From Mesomycoplasma ovipneumoniae ATCC 29419 (GTDB lineage Bacteria > Bacillota_I > Bacilli_A > Mycoplasmatales > Metamycoplasmataceae): a stretch of 64,000 nucleotides of DNA. This document shows, piece after piece, positions 9,890 to 25,978 of the stretch. The DNA is taken from contig NZ_CP118522.1 of assembly GCF_028885435.1 (NCBI RefSeq), forward strand, positions 992,001-1,056,000, read 5' to 3'. The notes beneath the pieces were generated by a model. The model was not told where the DNA came from. It saw nothing but the letters and a program-made list of their open reading frames with translations, and did no database searches. Position 1 is the stretch's first letter. The number at the start of each line of letters is the position of its first letter. The position numbers and the translations under genes are program-made.

Positions 9890-10423
9890 ATCTTAACTAA
9901 AAATGCAAAATTATAAAATGTCTAAACTACCTTTTTTAGTCAAAACACTGGCAAAATCAATCTATGGATAAAACAACAAAAATCATAAAAAACAACTACT
10001 ATTTAAACTCAATGCAAATAGAGAACTCGTTTTTATTTGCATCGAGCCTAAAAAAACATATGAAGTTTTGAAAGAACAATAACCAAAAGCCTTAAATTTA
10101 AAGATTTCTAAACGGGTAAATTTAAGGCATTCCATCATATTTAAAAATATAATGGATAATTCGCACTATCTGATTTTATCATGCAAAAAACATAACTAAT
10201 TCCTCCTTAATTCAATACAAAATTTATTAATTATTCTTAGTGAGCATTATTATAACATAATTTTATTTTAGACCAAATATTTTTTTTTTTTTTTTACAAA
10301 GTGTTAATTTTAAAACAACAAAAATTAAGATTTTAGCAACAAAAAAACCCGGATTTACGGGTGTTTTTTCATATTTAGATTCACTAAAAAGTGAATTTTT
10401 GCCATCAAACTAGCAAGCTTAGG
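9890..10423 (-). repeat. MITE-like element, copy 2
   Basis: Uninterrupted copy of the element split at 140-1521. It carries the three inverted repeats seen in all copies: TGCAAATA...-type arms around 10015-10045, CTTAAATTT/AAATTTAAGG around 10090-10130, and CCATCATATTT/AAATATAATGG around 10132-10155. An extended -10 (ATTATAACA on the + strand) lies near 10250 beside a run of 16 T, and a TTCACTAAAAAGTGAA hairpin near 10380. The right end is CCATCAAACTAGCAAGCTTAGG. The predicted promoter points left. The left terminal repeat is not recognisable. Confidence 0.8.
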
Positions 10424-10452
10424 AAATTGAGTTAAATTATTGCCAAAAAACT

Positions 10453-10482
10453 AAAAAACCTATGAATTCATAGGCTTTTTTG
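10453..10482 (-). terminator. Terminator after tsaE
   Basis: Perfect stem CCTATGAATTCATAGG (10459-10474) flanked by A and T runs, 11 nt beyond the tsaE stop. It probably ends the rpoB-rpoC-tsaE transcript. Confidence 0.8.
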
Positions 10483-10484
10483 TT

Positions 10485-10904
10485 TTAGTTTCAGCAAAAT
10501 TGAATTTTTCTTGTGTCTGTGCTGATTATCTCAAAACTAATCAAAATTGAGTTTTGAGAAAATTCCTCAAGCTTGTTTGCCCATTCAATTACAACAAAAT
10601 TTTGCTCAAAATAGTCCTGAAATTCGTCCAGTTTTGATGAAAAATTGTCAAGGTCAATATGAACTAAATTCTCGTAGGCAAACATAAAATTAAATGACGG
10701 GGAAATAATTTTGTCTTTTATCCCGATTTTTTGTGCAAATTTTTTGGTAAAATCAGTTTTTCCTGAACCATACGGCCCAACTAAATAAATAAATTGAATT
10801 TTTTTACTAATAATTAAATTAAAAATAATCTCCAAATCAGAGGAAGTTTTGGAGATTATTTGCTTACAAAAACGGTAATTTTTAGCTATATGTTCCAAGC
10901 TCAT
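10485..10904 (-). CDS. tsaE: tRNA threonylcarbamoyladenosine biosynthesis ATPase TsaE
   Basis: 139 aa, ending ...IQFCWN once UGA is read as Trp. TsaE is the P-loop ATPase that drives turnover of the TsaB-TsaD complex in t6A37 synthesis. Visible motifs: Walker A GPYGSGKTDF, the family SPSFNFM segment (usually SPTF), HIDLDNF (Asp for Mg), and VVIEWANKL. It starts 6 nt after rpoC in the same orientation and is followed by a strong terminator, so it is probably the last gene of the rpoBC transcript. Its partner TsaD is encoded about 7 kb away on the other strand. Confidence 0.9.
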
Positions 10905-10910
10905 AAACCC

Positions 10911-15146
<4,236 letters not shown>

Positions 15147-15213
15147 TTTTTAAATTCTCCTTTAAAAATAGGCATAATTTGCTTTTAGTTAAAAAAGTAA
15201 ATTATTCCCTCAA

Positions 15214-18873
<3,660 letters not shown>

Positions 18874-18911
18874 GACTCACCCCTTTTTCCCCTTTTTTGT
18901 TTAGGTTATAT

Positions 18912-18938
18912 ATTATATTTAAAAAGCAAAAAAATCAA
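18912..18938 (-). promoter_or_regulatory. rpoB promoter
   Basis: Minus strand: -35-like TTGATT (18933-18938), 15-nt spacer, -10 TATAAT (18912-18917), 38 nt before the rpoB ATG. Confidence 0.6.
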
Positions 18939-19013
18939 AGCGTTTTTATACAAAATTTCAAAAAAATTAATAAAATATTAAAAAAATATTTTATTTTAGT
19001 AAAGTAAAAATAA

Positions 19014-19036
19014 CAAAAAAGGCGTTTAGAACACCA
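19014..19036 (-). terminator. Terminator after rplL
   Basis: On the minus strand GGTGTT-CTA-AACGCC (one G-U pair) is followed by a T run. It lies between rplL and the rpoB promoter, so rplJL and rpoBC can be transcribed separately. Confidence 0.7.
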
Positions 19037-19068
19037 TTTTTGCTTTTTAAAATTAATTTTTTGAAATA

Positions 19069-19434
19069 TTAATCAATAGAAACTTCAGCTCCGGCTTCTA
19101 CTAGTTTAGCTTTGTATTCCTCAGCTTCTTCAGGTTTTATTGCTTCTTTTATGACAGAAGGTGCTGCATCAACAAGTTTTTTAGCATCCATCAAACTTAA
19201 TCCAAGCATATCTTTAATAACTTTTATAACAGCAACTTTTTGTTGTCCTGCTGCTTTTAGAGTTAATTTAACTTCAGATTTTACTTCAGCGGCAGCTTCT
19301 GGAGCAGCTGCAACAGCAACAGCAGAAGGATCTACCCCAAATTCTTCTTTAAGAGCATCAACAAATTCCATTACTTCTTTAATTGTCATTTCTTTCAATG
19401 ACTCGATGAATTGTTCTTTAGTAATTTTAGCCAT
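19069..19434 (-). CDS. rplL: 50S ribosomal protein L7/L12
   Basis: 121 aa. This stalk protein binds through L10 and recruits translation GTPases to the ribosome. The N-terminal dimerisation helix (ITKEQFIESLKEMTIKEVMEFVDALKEEFGV), an Ala-rich hinge (AVAVAAAPEAAAE) and the conserved C-terminal domain (KVAVIKVIKDMLGLSLMDAKKLVDAAPSVIKEAI) are all visible. A start 12 nt after the rplJ stop fits coupled translation. Length is normal. Confidence 0.97.
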   Translation of the reverse strand: MAKITKEQFIESLKEMTIKEVMEFVDALKEEFGVDPSAVAVAAAPEAAAEVKSEVKLTLKAAGQQKVAVIKVIKDMLGLSLMDAKKLVDAAPSVIKEAIKPEEAEEYKAKLVEAGAEVSID

Positions 19435-19446
19435 TTTTTTCCTTTT

Positions 19447-19944
19447 TTATGCAGTTATTTTTTGTTCATCTATTAATAATTTAAGTCCAAAAGCCAATTG
19501 TTTCAGTGGGGCTTGAAGAGAAGAAGCAAGCATTGTAATTGCTTCGGTGTAATTTGGAAGTGAAGCAATAGCGGTATTTTCTTGCGGTGTAACAACACTT
19601 TTTTCATAAATCCCACCTTTTAAAATTAATAAAGGTTGATCTTTTGCGACTTTTGTAATAATTTTAGCGGGTGCAATTGGGTCTTCTAGACCAAAAGCAA
19701 ATAAATTTGGACCCACTAATTCTGATTTTAGATTAGAAAAACCGAGTTCATCTGCTGCAATTTTGAAAAGTCGATTTTTATAAATTCTAGTAAAAACACC
19801 TGATTTCTTTAGTTCCTGACGCAAACTTTCTAGTTCAGCAACTGAAAGTCCGCGATATTCAGCAATTGCTAAAGAAGAAGATTTCTCGAGTAAATCTCTA
19901 ATTTCAGTAATTATTTCTGCCTTTTTTTGGCGAAAAGCGTTCAA
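19447..19944 (-). CDS. rplJ: 50S ribosomal protein L10
   Basis: 165 aa from a TTG start: TTG at 19942-19944 has a strong Shine-Dalgarno AGAAAGGAG eight bases upstream, while an in-frame ATG at 19989 would place that site inside the gene. L10 anchors L7/L12 dimers and binds 23S rRNA. Family pattern: [43 protein letters not shown] and [19 protein letters not shown]. The ~100-nt leader between promoter and start is where the L10 autoregulatory structure usually lies, but I did not fold it. Confidence 0.95.
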   Translation of the reverse strand: MNAFRQKKAEIITEIRDLLEKSSSLAIAEYRGLSVAELESLRQELKKSGVFTRIYKNRLFKIAADELGFSNLKSELVGPNLFAFGLEDPIAPAKIITKVAKDQPLLILKGGIYEKSVVTPQENTAIASLPNYTEAITMLASSLQAPLKQLAFGLKLLIDEQKITA

Positions 19945-20045
19945 ATCTAGACTCCTTTCTATTTTAGGAGCAATACTTTGAAAATACATTCAAACAACAA
20001 ATTAAGTCATTCTGACAGTTATTATCTCTATGTATTGCCTTAAAA

Positions 20046-20073
20046 ATTATATCAGAAAGAAAAAAATTTCCAA
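20046..20073 (-). promoter_or_regulatory. rplJL promoter
   Basis: Minus strand: -35 TTGGAA (20068-20073), 16-nt spacer, -10 TATAAT (20046-20051). It lies 102 nt before the L10 start, leaving room for a leader. Confidence 0.7.
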
Positions 20074-20100
20074 GTAAATTAGTAAAAAAAAATTAATAAT

Positions 20101-20183
20101 GGGGGGTTTTGACTTAAAACAGCCCCTATTTCAAACTAATACCAAACACTAAAGCCACCATAAAAACGTTTTAATGTTTGGTA
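20101..20183. terminator. Two hairpins between rplJ promoter and a membrane-protein gene
   Basis: GGGGTTTT...AAAACAGCCCC (about 20103-20126) and a longer stem TACCAAACA...TGTTTGGTA (about 20140-20182). Both lie downstream of the leftward gene ending at 20237, so they probably stop transcription before the rplJ promoter. Confidence 0.5.
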
Positions 20184-20236
20184 TTTATTTCTTAAAGAAG
20201 TGTAATTTCTAATTTTTTAAAACTATTAATGTGATC

Positions 20237-20683
20237 TTATGCAATTTTTGGTGTCAAACTGTCTAGTGATTCTTTTTTGTGATTGTGGGCAAAAACTAAA
20301 AACATCAACATTGAAAATACATCAAACAATGGTATGAAAAAGCCAATAATCGCTGTAATTTTAATTACTGAAAGTTTTTGTGATTTTGCTGAATCTGGCG
20401 CTATATTCATAAAAATTTTATTAGGGAAACTTACTTTTACGATATAAGCAATCGTTAAAACTCGGTTTACAACAGTAAACAAAATTCAAGCAAACATAGC
20501 TGCTATAAGTTCAGAACCAACAATAAATGAGTCGCGATTTGAAAATCATGCGCTAATGGAAGGGATAACAAATAAGAAAAATAAAGTAGCGCCCAGTATA
20601 AATTTAATGAGACGCGTTGATAATGATGAAAAAATTAAAATTTTTAAATTGTCCACAGGTTTTCTTGTTTTACTAATTTTCAT
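20237..20683 (-). CDS. Small integral membrane protein, unknown function
   Basis: 148 aa, three or four hydrophobic segments: FILGATLFFLFVIPSISAW, LIAAMFAWILFTVVNRVLTIAYIV and VIKITAIIGFFIPLFDVFSMLMFLVF. The N-terminus is basic (MKISKTRKPVDNLK), as expected for an inside-facing end. Two UGA-Trp codons support the frame. A TATAAT (minus strand) lies only about 8 nt before the ATG, so the message would be nearly leaderless. I do not recognise a family. Confidence 0.7.
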
Positions 20684-20911
20684 AATATAATAAATTATAG
20701 ATTATTTTTGTTTAAAACCTAGGAATTTATTTTTAAATATTTAAATTTTTTTGTTCTGTAATTTAGACGTTAAAAATATTGTAAATTTTAAGGCGCAAAT
20801 GTTTGATGTTCCAAATAAAACATGAAATAAAAATTTAAAAAACCCAAATTTTTAAATTTTTTGATATAAAAGTACATTTTTTTAGTAAATTTTCCTTTAT
20901 TTTATAACTAA

Positions 20912-20920
20912 TGTTATAAT
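20912..20920 (+). promoter_or_regulatory. Extended -10 promoter before the 20963 gene
   Basis: TGTTATAAT on the plus strand, 42 nt before the ATG at 20963. The 279-base spacer 20684-20962 otherwise shows only AT-rich sequence. Confidence 0.6.
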
Positions 20921-20962
20921 TAATTATGTATTTCACAAAATTTCCTGAGGTGGTTATAACTT

Positions 20963-21775
20963 ATGTCAAAAAATAGCAAAAGAAATTTTTGAACTTTTTT
21001 CTCCCTTGGAACTTGATTTTGAATTCAAAGCTCAATTTTAGTTGCTGTCGGTGGGTATTTGATTTATATTTATGATATTCAAAATCAACAGCAGTTGTCA
21101 AAAATAAGTGAATATCGATTTTGAAATGATAAAAAGAATGTCCTAACATTTGAAGGTGATTATCCTCGCTTTTTTATAGATAACATCCATAAATTAACTG
21201 ATGAAGAATTAAAAACAAAAATGGACTCTAAAAACTCATTGAGTTTCAATGATTTTAGAGATGAGTATGTATTTATTGATGAAGATGATCTTAATAAAAA
21301 AGACTTTTTGTTTAAAAATAAAAGCAAGAAAAGTGAAAATAATAAGCAATTAGATAACAGTTATTTAATTAAAAATACGCAAGATCTTGTTGACTTAATT
21401 ATACCTAATAAGCAAAAATTATTCTCAACATCCGAAAAAGCTGTTGTTGGATTTCTTGATGAAAAAGAGATTAATGATCTAAGTGAAACAATTGATTTAT
21501 CAAATAAAGATGCAATCATTTTAAATAATTATGTTAGTGAACTTTTTGGTTCTTGGGGTGATCGAAGAGCAAAAGGACTAAATCTTGTTGATTTTAATTT
21601 TAATGAAAATACAAAAACAATAGAATTAAAGTGGAAATTCCAAGACTACCGCAGAAGATCTGCAATTGCTCAGGTAATAGGCGCTTATGATTGGTTTAAA
21701 AGTTATGTTCTTCTAATTGACAAAAATAAAATTGATAGTCTTGATAGTATAAAGTTTACATCTACCTTTTCTTAA
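20963..21775 (+). CDS. N-terminally anchored protein, unknown function
   Basis: 270 aa from ATG at 20963, with Shine-Dalgarno CTGAGGTGG upstream. A basic start (MSKNSKRNFW) leads into one membrane segment (TFFSLGTWFWIQSSILVAVGGYLIYIY), then a hydrophilic, probably external domain rich in Asp, Lys and Asn with GSWGDRRAKGLNLVDF and FQDYRRRSAIAQVIGAYDWFKSYVLL. There is no lipobox cysteine. Five UGA-Trp codons lie in the first 55 residues. I do not recognise the family. It stands alone, ended by the terminator at 22048. Confidence 0.75.
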
Positions 21776-22112
21776 AATTTTAGATAAATTTTTTAAATCT
21801 TCATCATTTTAACTTGGAAATTTTGAACAAAAAGTCTCTAATATTTGCAACTTTGCTTCATTAGATTGGACTTTTGGTGTTGCTTAGTTGAGATATTTTG
21901 CTGTTTTTTGTTTCAGTATTAATAGCACCAATTTATTCCAGGAATTTATAATTACAATTACTGATTTGACCAACAAGATATCTGTTTGATTTAATAAAAA
22001 TATCCAAATTTTATTCTTGTTGGTCCAGTTTGCATAATTTGTGTTAATTAAAAAAACCGCCATAATATGATAAAATATTGGCGGTTTTTTAATGATTTTG
22101 TCAAAACTAAAA
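21776..22112. terminator. Intergenic region with a bidirectional terminator
   Basis: AAAAAACCGCCA...TGGCGGTTTTTT at 22050-22090 is a perfect stem with T runs on both strands, between two convergent genes. A second inverted repeat, GACCAACAAG/CTTGTTGGTC, spans about 21975-22026 with a loop near 40 nt. I see no gene in the rest. Confidence 0.75.
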
Positions 22113-23630
22113 TTAAGCTGCTGTTATTTGATTATGCAATGAGTTAAATTCCTCTAATGTTTTGATTTTTATGTACTCTATCTTCTTAATATCAGTATTT
22201 CCAATATCTATTTTTTCAAATTTTTGGAGATCTTTTATTATAAATTTATCTGGTTCAAACACAGCGCTATGAAATAAGTCTTTATGAGGATCATTAACTA
22301 CAAAATTATCTGGTTCAACGGCAAAATTAGGAAACAAATCTTTATAATTAAAGGTATAAATTTTAATTGTATCTTTCTCTATCTGTCAATATAAAATCTG
22401 ATCATCAAAAATAATTTTTGGATCTTGTTTTTTAAGTATAAATTTATTAAATTCTTCAGAGTTATTATCCTTGCTAATGAACAAATTTGAAGGGTGAAAA
22501 GCCTCGCCCCAATGCCAGTTTTTTAATTGCGAATGATCACTAATGAATTTTTTTGTCTGTTCTAATGTAGAAAAAATTTGGTCCTCTTCAGTATTTTGGT
22601 TTGATGGATCTAACTCCTGCATAGCATATAAACGAGTGAGTTGAAAAGGGTTTTTCTTAAAAATTTCTTGCTTTTTTAAAAGAAATTTTTTAAACTCATT
22701 TGATTCTTTATGGCGAATAATTTTATTGTAAAGCACAAGATCTTCAATTTTTTTAATATGAATATCTAAACTACGGTCAAAAACATGTTTGCTTGACTTA
22801 TCGATAATTTTGTAAAAAATATCAAAATCTGTAATTGTTGTATTTGGACGCAGAGAGACTCTAGGAACAATTACTCTTGGTTTTTTTATTCCTGTTATTA
22901 CTTTTGGTGTCCTTGCTCTTTGTGGACCAGTGTATCTGTACTCTATTCTTGAGTGAAAAAAATTTTTAAATTTTGAGTCAAAAGAAATAATGCTTGTTTT
23001 TCCATCATTTTGGTTATTTTGGAAAATATGATTAGGATTTAATGATGACATTTTTGATTTTGAATTAAACGATGAACCGTCAGGAATATCTTGAGGGCGT
23101 ATAAAAATAATAACTGATTTTTTCTCAAAAAAATGAGGAGTTGACAAAATTCTTTTACTTAGTTTTTCAATTTTTAACTTAGAAATAAAAGATAAAAAAT
23201 TGTTTTTATTATCTAAGACAACAAAATTATCTGCAATTTTCTTGTCTTTTAGTTGTCGTTGATCCCAAATAACATTAAATTCCATTGTGTCATTGTTTTT
23301 GGCACTCTCAGAATAAAAGAAGCCTGACAATTGTATTAAAGCGATATTGTCATGTGAATCATCAAATAAATAGTCTTCAAATAGGGGGTATTTTTGAATT
23401 AATAAATCCAATTTTTGGGGTTGTTTTTTCAAAATGTCATGTCAATATGGGTTGTTTAGTCATAAAAGTTTATTAAGATCAGTTATTTTTTTAGTGTCTG
23501 AGATACTAAAAAAATTATTATTATTATTATTATTATTAAGAACCAAAGCAACCGAAACCGCGGTAGCGGCACCTAAATTAGTTAATATAAATCCTAATAG
23601 AAAAATTTTTTTATATTTTTTTAAATCCAT
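22113..23630 (-). CDS. Anchored surface/secreted protein, paralogue of the next gene upstream
   Basis: 505 aa. N-terminal signal anchor (MDLKKYKKIFLLGFILTNLGAATAVSVALVL) is followed by eight Asn encoded by an 8-unit TTA/AAT trinucleotide repeat (23515-23538), then a hydrophilic body. The second half resembles its upstream neighbour (23632-25121): LYNKIIRHKES-FKKFLLKKQ, WGEAFHPSNLFISKD, EFNKFILKKQ, FNYKDLFPN and a C-terminal KIEYIKIKTLEEFN. It has two UGA-Trp codons in LWLNNPYWHDIL. It starts 1 nt after the neighbour's stop. No known domain recognised; a cell-surface location is inferred from the anchor. Confidence 0.75.
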
Positions 23631-23631
23631 G

Positions 23632-25121
23632 TTAGCCTTGCGTTTTTTTATATATATTATTAAATTCTTCGAGTGAATTTACTGTTTTTAACTCAACATT
23701 TTTAATTTTTATATCGCCAAAATCAATTTTTTCAAACATAAGTAAATTTTTATAATTTAATTTTTCAATATTTTTTAAAGTTTTTGGAAAAATTGATTTG
23801 TAGTTTAAAGAATAGAGCGTAATTTTGCCTGTGTTTTTGTCAACTTCTGAATAAAAAACTTCATCAAGAAAAATTTCATCTACATTTTGAGATTTGAGAA
23901 TAAATTTATTAAATTTTTCAGGTTCATGCTTATTTTTGCTAGGAATAAATAAATTGCCAAGGTGAAATGCTTCTTCTCATTCAAGGTTTTTAGATAAATT
24001 TTTATTATAAATAAGTTGTTTTACATCGTCAAAATCTGAAAAAATTTCTGTTTTGAGCTCATTTTTTGAATACTGTTCATTTTTGACACCATATAATGTG
24101 GTTATCTTCAAATTATTGCGGGCTAAAATTTTCTCTTTTTTATTCATTAGATCTAAAAAAGTCGCAAATTCTGGCGATGTTTTATCTAGCAAGTTGTACA
24201 AATACAAATCCTGAATTTTATTTAATTTTATAGTGGATAATTCGTTTGTTTTTTGAAAATTTTCTTTTGGATAAAATTTAAAATAAACAGCAAATTCATC
24301 CTCTAACTCTGGAATTCCGTGTCTATTTTTACTTACATCTTTATAATTAAAAAGTTTTTCTGGTATTGAAATAATAAAATTATGATTTTTATAAGCTAGA
24401 AATTTAATAGGGGACAAATTAGTGGGTAAATACTTTTCATTTATAAGTAATGGGTTAGCTAATTTTTTCCGTTAATATATATAAAAAATAAATTTTTAGC
24501 AAAAAATTCATTATCGTTTTCGTATTTTAAAAACGGTTCTTTGAGATCGGTTTTTTTAAAAAATTCCTTATACTGATTAAGACCATCGATAATAAAAAAA
24601 TTTTTAGTAAATATTTTTTCGTAATCAACAAAACTTCAATTTCCACTTAATTTTTGGAAGTTTTCATCTCCATTAGTAGCTTTGTCATACTCTTTGGAGA
24701 AAAAAATAGACAATTTATCGAATTCTTTGTCGTTGTAGGTTTTAAAATTGTCACTTTCAAAATATAGATATTTTTTGATTATTTCTTGAATTTTTTCATT
24801 GTCGCTCAAAAAAATCGGCATTCAGTGACTATTTTTAAGTCAAATAGTCTCTTTTTTATCCATTCGTACTAAATCATAATAGGAAAAAATGTTGGATTTT
24901 AAAGCTTCACTGTCCTTAACGCTTATAGTGAACAAATCATTATTGGAAGAAATTTTAGATTTTAAAGATTCATTATTGTTTATGCTTATAGTGAACAAAT
25001 TATTATTTTTATTTTGAAGGGCAAAAATTATAGCTGGAAAAATCCACGGTACAACAATTAAAGGTGCTAAAAATAAATATTTTTTGTTATTGAATGACAT
25101 GTGAAACCGCCAAATCATCAT
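23632..25121 (-). pseudogene. Paralogue of the 22113-23630 gene, split by a one-base frameshift
   Basis: The 5' part starts at 25121 (alternative ATG at 25100) with an anchor KKYLFLAPLIVVPWIFPAIIFAL, and contains an internal repeat NDLFTISVKDSEALKS/NNLFTISINNNESLKS. It runs to FFIYINGKN and a TAG near 24467. The 3' part continues in the next frame from KLANPLLINEKYLPT to KKTQG at 23632. One extra A in the run of six A at about 24470 would restore a single ~496-aa protein, so this is a recent mutation, a phase-variable state or an error. C-terminal EAFHLGNLFIPSKNKHEPEKFNKFILKSQ matches the downstream paralogue. Confidence 0.75.
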
Positions 25122-25328
25122 CTATCGAATTTTCAAACAAAAAACTAAGCTATGAATAGGAAATAAATTATCTATAATATAAATTATAACAATTTTAAAT
25201 GGCTTTTAGCTGAAAAACTGAAATTAAAATACAAAATTATAATTTTAATACAAAAACTTAGATTTATGATAAATAAATATAAAAACACTTTTACAACAAA
25301 AATTTTTGCAAAAGTGTTTTATTTATAT
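25122..25328. promoter_or_regulatory. Promoter region and hairpin left of MITE copy 3
   Basis: TATAATTTATATTATAG on the minus strand near 25170-25190 may serve the gene starting at 25121. A hairpin AAAACACTTTT...AAAAGTGTTTT spans about 25282-25320 and looks like a terminator for rightward or leftward transcripts. Confidence 0.4.
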
Positions 25329-25914
25329 CTTGAGTTTGACAGTTTGATGGCAAAAATTCACTTTTTAGGGAATATAAATATGCAAAAAATACCCGGATTT
25401 ACAGGTATTTTTGATGTAAAAACCTTAATTTTGATTATTTTAAATTTAACCCTTTACAAAAAAAAAAAAAAATGTTTGGCTTAAAATAAAATTATGTTAT
25501 AATAAACCTCACTAAGAATGAATTAATAAATTTTGTATTGAATTAAGGGGGAATTAGTTATGTTTTTTGCATGATAAAATCAGAAAATGCGAATTATCCA
25601 TTATATTTTTAAATATGATGGTATGCCTTAAATTTCACCGTTTAGAAATCTAGAAATTTAGGGCTTTTGGTTATGGCTCTTTCAAAACTTCACATATTTT
25701 TTTAGGCTCAATGCAAATAAAAACAAGTTTTCTATTTGCATTGAGTTTAAATAGTAGTTGTTTTTTTATGATTTTTGTTGTTTAGCCAATAAATTGATTT
25801 TTGCCAGTGTCTTAAAATAGGTAATTAACTTTTGCCAAAAAAGTTAAAAAAGTGCCCAAAACTAAACTAGGACACTTTTTTAAGATTATCTTATCAAACT
25901 GGGGAAATCGGGGA
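25329..25914 (+). repeat. MITE-like element, copy 3 (complete, reference copy)
   Basis: Best full copy. Left end CTTGAGTTTGACAGTTTGATGG and right end (reverse) CCCCGATTTCCCCAGTTTGATAA are imperfect terminal inverted repeats. Inside: hairpin around TTCACTTTTTAG; a run of 15 A; a promoter with -35 TTGGCT (25476-25481), 16-nt spacer and extended -10 TGTTATAAT (to 25503); GGGGGA before ATG-TTT-TTT-GCA; stem CCATTATATTT/AAATATGATGG; stem around the second ATTTAGGG block; stem ATGCAAATA/TATTTGCAT; and the terminator-like GTGCCC...GGACAC. No protein gene longer than a few codons. A short structured RNA is the most likely product. Confidence 0.85.
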
Positions 25915-25978
25915 AGGCAAACAAACCAACAAGTGAATTAAATTTTTACTTTTTTTACTTTTGAGATTGTTTTTTTGT

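Noticed and set aside
20963..23630. Reading the anchored proteins as a second MIB family
   Set aside because: None of the MIB landmarks (FQGNFGGKGGWP, GLRWEKGD) are present.
23434..23676. Plus-strand frame across the (TTA)8 repeat
   Set aside because: It is antisense to the poly-Asn coding region and its composition is that of a shadow frame.
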